Of a stretch of DNA of 64,000 bases, positions 63,151-64,000 are shown piece by piece. Positions within the stretch are counted from its first letter, which is position 1. The number at the start of each line of letters is the position of its first letter. The DNA comes from Protopterus annectens (lineage: Eukaryota; Chordata; Ceratodontiformes; Protopteridae), in contig NC_056730.1 of the NCBI RefSeq assembly GCF_019279795.1, positions 608,425,198 through 608,489,197 of the forward strand, in the 5' to 3' direction. The position numbers were made by a program, and so were the translations under genes. The notes below the pieces were generated by a model. It saw only the letters and a program-made list of their open reading frames with translations, was not told the DNA's origin and made no database searches.

Positions 63151-64000
63151 AACTGGCCAGCCACTTAATCACTCACAAAGCCAGTGACCTTTGGAGGAAA
63201 GGTGTTGAATGAGAATGACCAATGACAAAAATTAAGAGTAATAGATATAGATGCATTTAACTGAAGAAAATAAGTAGTAATACATATGTCTCAGAATCTG
63301 TCAACATGTTCCAAGTTAATAGTACTAATATTGTAGAAGTGTCGATGATTGTCCCTGATTTGTCATTGCCTTGTCCCTGTCACTGTTGAAATTAGTCCCA
63401 GAGTATCACAGAGGTCCATACACCTATGTACACCAACTAACTGTCACATTTGTTAACAGGACTATCGCATACCTGTAGTGAATTCATAAGTGATGTCCAG
63501 AATAATATTCATCAAATAGTCAAACAGTCAAATGTGAAGGGAAACACCAGTGGAAACCCCCGCCGTATCATATAGTGGAACCACCCCCACCCTATATTAT
63601 GTAGTGCCGACCTAATAATGTGGTCAGAGGTGCCCAAACCCCTGCGTCTGTAAACACATGTAGAATGTTAAAATCGGGACCAACTCTGTCCATGTGCTAT
63701 GTCTGACATTTGAACAGGTACAGGGCAGTTCCAGTCACCAGTCGAACAAGCCTAAACCCGGACCAGCACATGAACACCCTGAAAATCAAACACACGTATG
63801 TGCCAGGACTATAACCATTGGAGTTCTGAATATCCTTGGAGTGAGTAAACATGCAGCATGGGTCCAGAGCAGTAGGGAATAGGGAATGTCGCAAGTGTAG
63901 TACTGTGGTTTTCCCAGCAGGAGAATGGATGCCTGCTGTGTAAGTGAAGGGGTGAGGCATATGTTAGGGTAGCTATGAACCATGGGTATACATATAAATG

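Larger units (their letters stand above)
60886..64000. mobile_element. Possible left end of a third Harbinger-type element, cut by window edge
   Basis: GCCCGGGATTCATGAAGC near 60,886 shares GGATTCAYGAARC with the right end of the 33 kb element (GGATTCACGAAAC on minus). From here composition becomes CA/TG-rich again to the window edge. No coding region is recognised. A 3-bp duplication cannot be judged without the far end. Confidence 0.35.

Overview
The window is animal nuclear DNA made almost entirely of transposable elements. I see no host protein-coding gene and nothing bacterial. The mix is HARBI1-like transposases with MYB/SANT partner genes, an L1 with EN-RT ORF2, CR1 LINEs whose ORF1 looks esterase-like, a Penelope-like element with a GIY-YIG domain and hammerhead ribozymes, a V-SINE-like repeat, tRNA-derived SINEs, and very long CA/TG and TA microsatellites. 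This points to a repeat-rich vertebrate. An amphibian is my best guess; lungfish, coelacanth or a cartilaginous fish are not excluded.

Layout. Positions 1 to about 24,900 are CA/TG-rich and carry a HARBI1-like transposase (minus, 22.2-23.4 kb), a two-exon SANT gene (minus, exons at 12.2 and 4.4 kb) and an isolated exon candidate at 18.7-18.9 kb. The SANT intron is split by a 4.8 kb Penelope-like insertion (6,608-11,432) with an 18-bp target duplication. Positions about 24,900-27,514 are AT-richer flanking DNA with an RTE-like LINE remnant and a V-SINE. Positions 27,518-60,530 appear to be one giant PIF/Harbinger transposon of about 33 kb. It has 13-bp terminal inverted repeats (12 of 13 matching), a TAA target duplication, a transposase near the left end reading inward, and a spliced MYB-like gene near the right end reading inward. 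Internally it holds a second two-exon SANT gene, a full-length L1 inserted 238 bp from the left end, two CR1 copies, several SINEs and satellite arrays. Positions 60,534-60,885 are AT-rich flank. From about 60,888 a related terminus-like sequence may begin a third element running out of the window.

How the parts relate. Canonical PIF/Harbinger elements need two proteins, a DDE transposase and a MYB/SANT protein. Both occur here at opposite ends of a body far larger than the usual few kilobases. All copies seen are damaged by stops, frameshifts or loss of a conserved Asp, so the elements look recently dead or kept by active relatives. The inserted L1, Penelope, CR1 and SINE copies are later arrivals.
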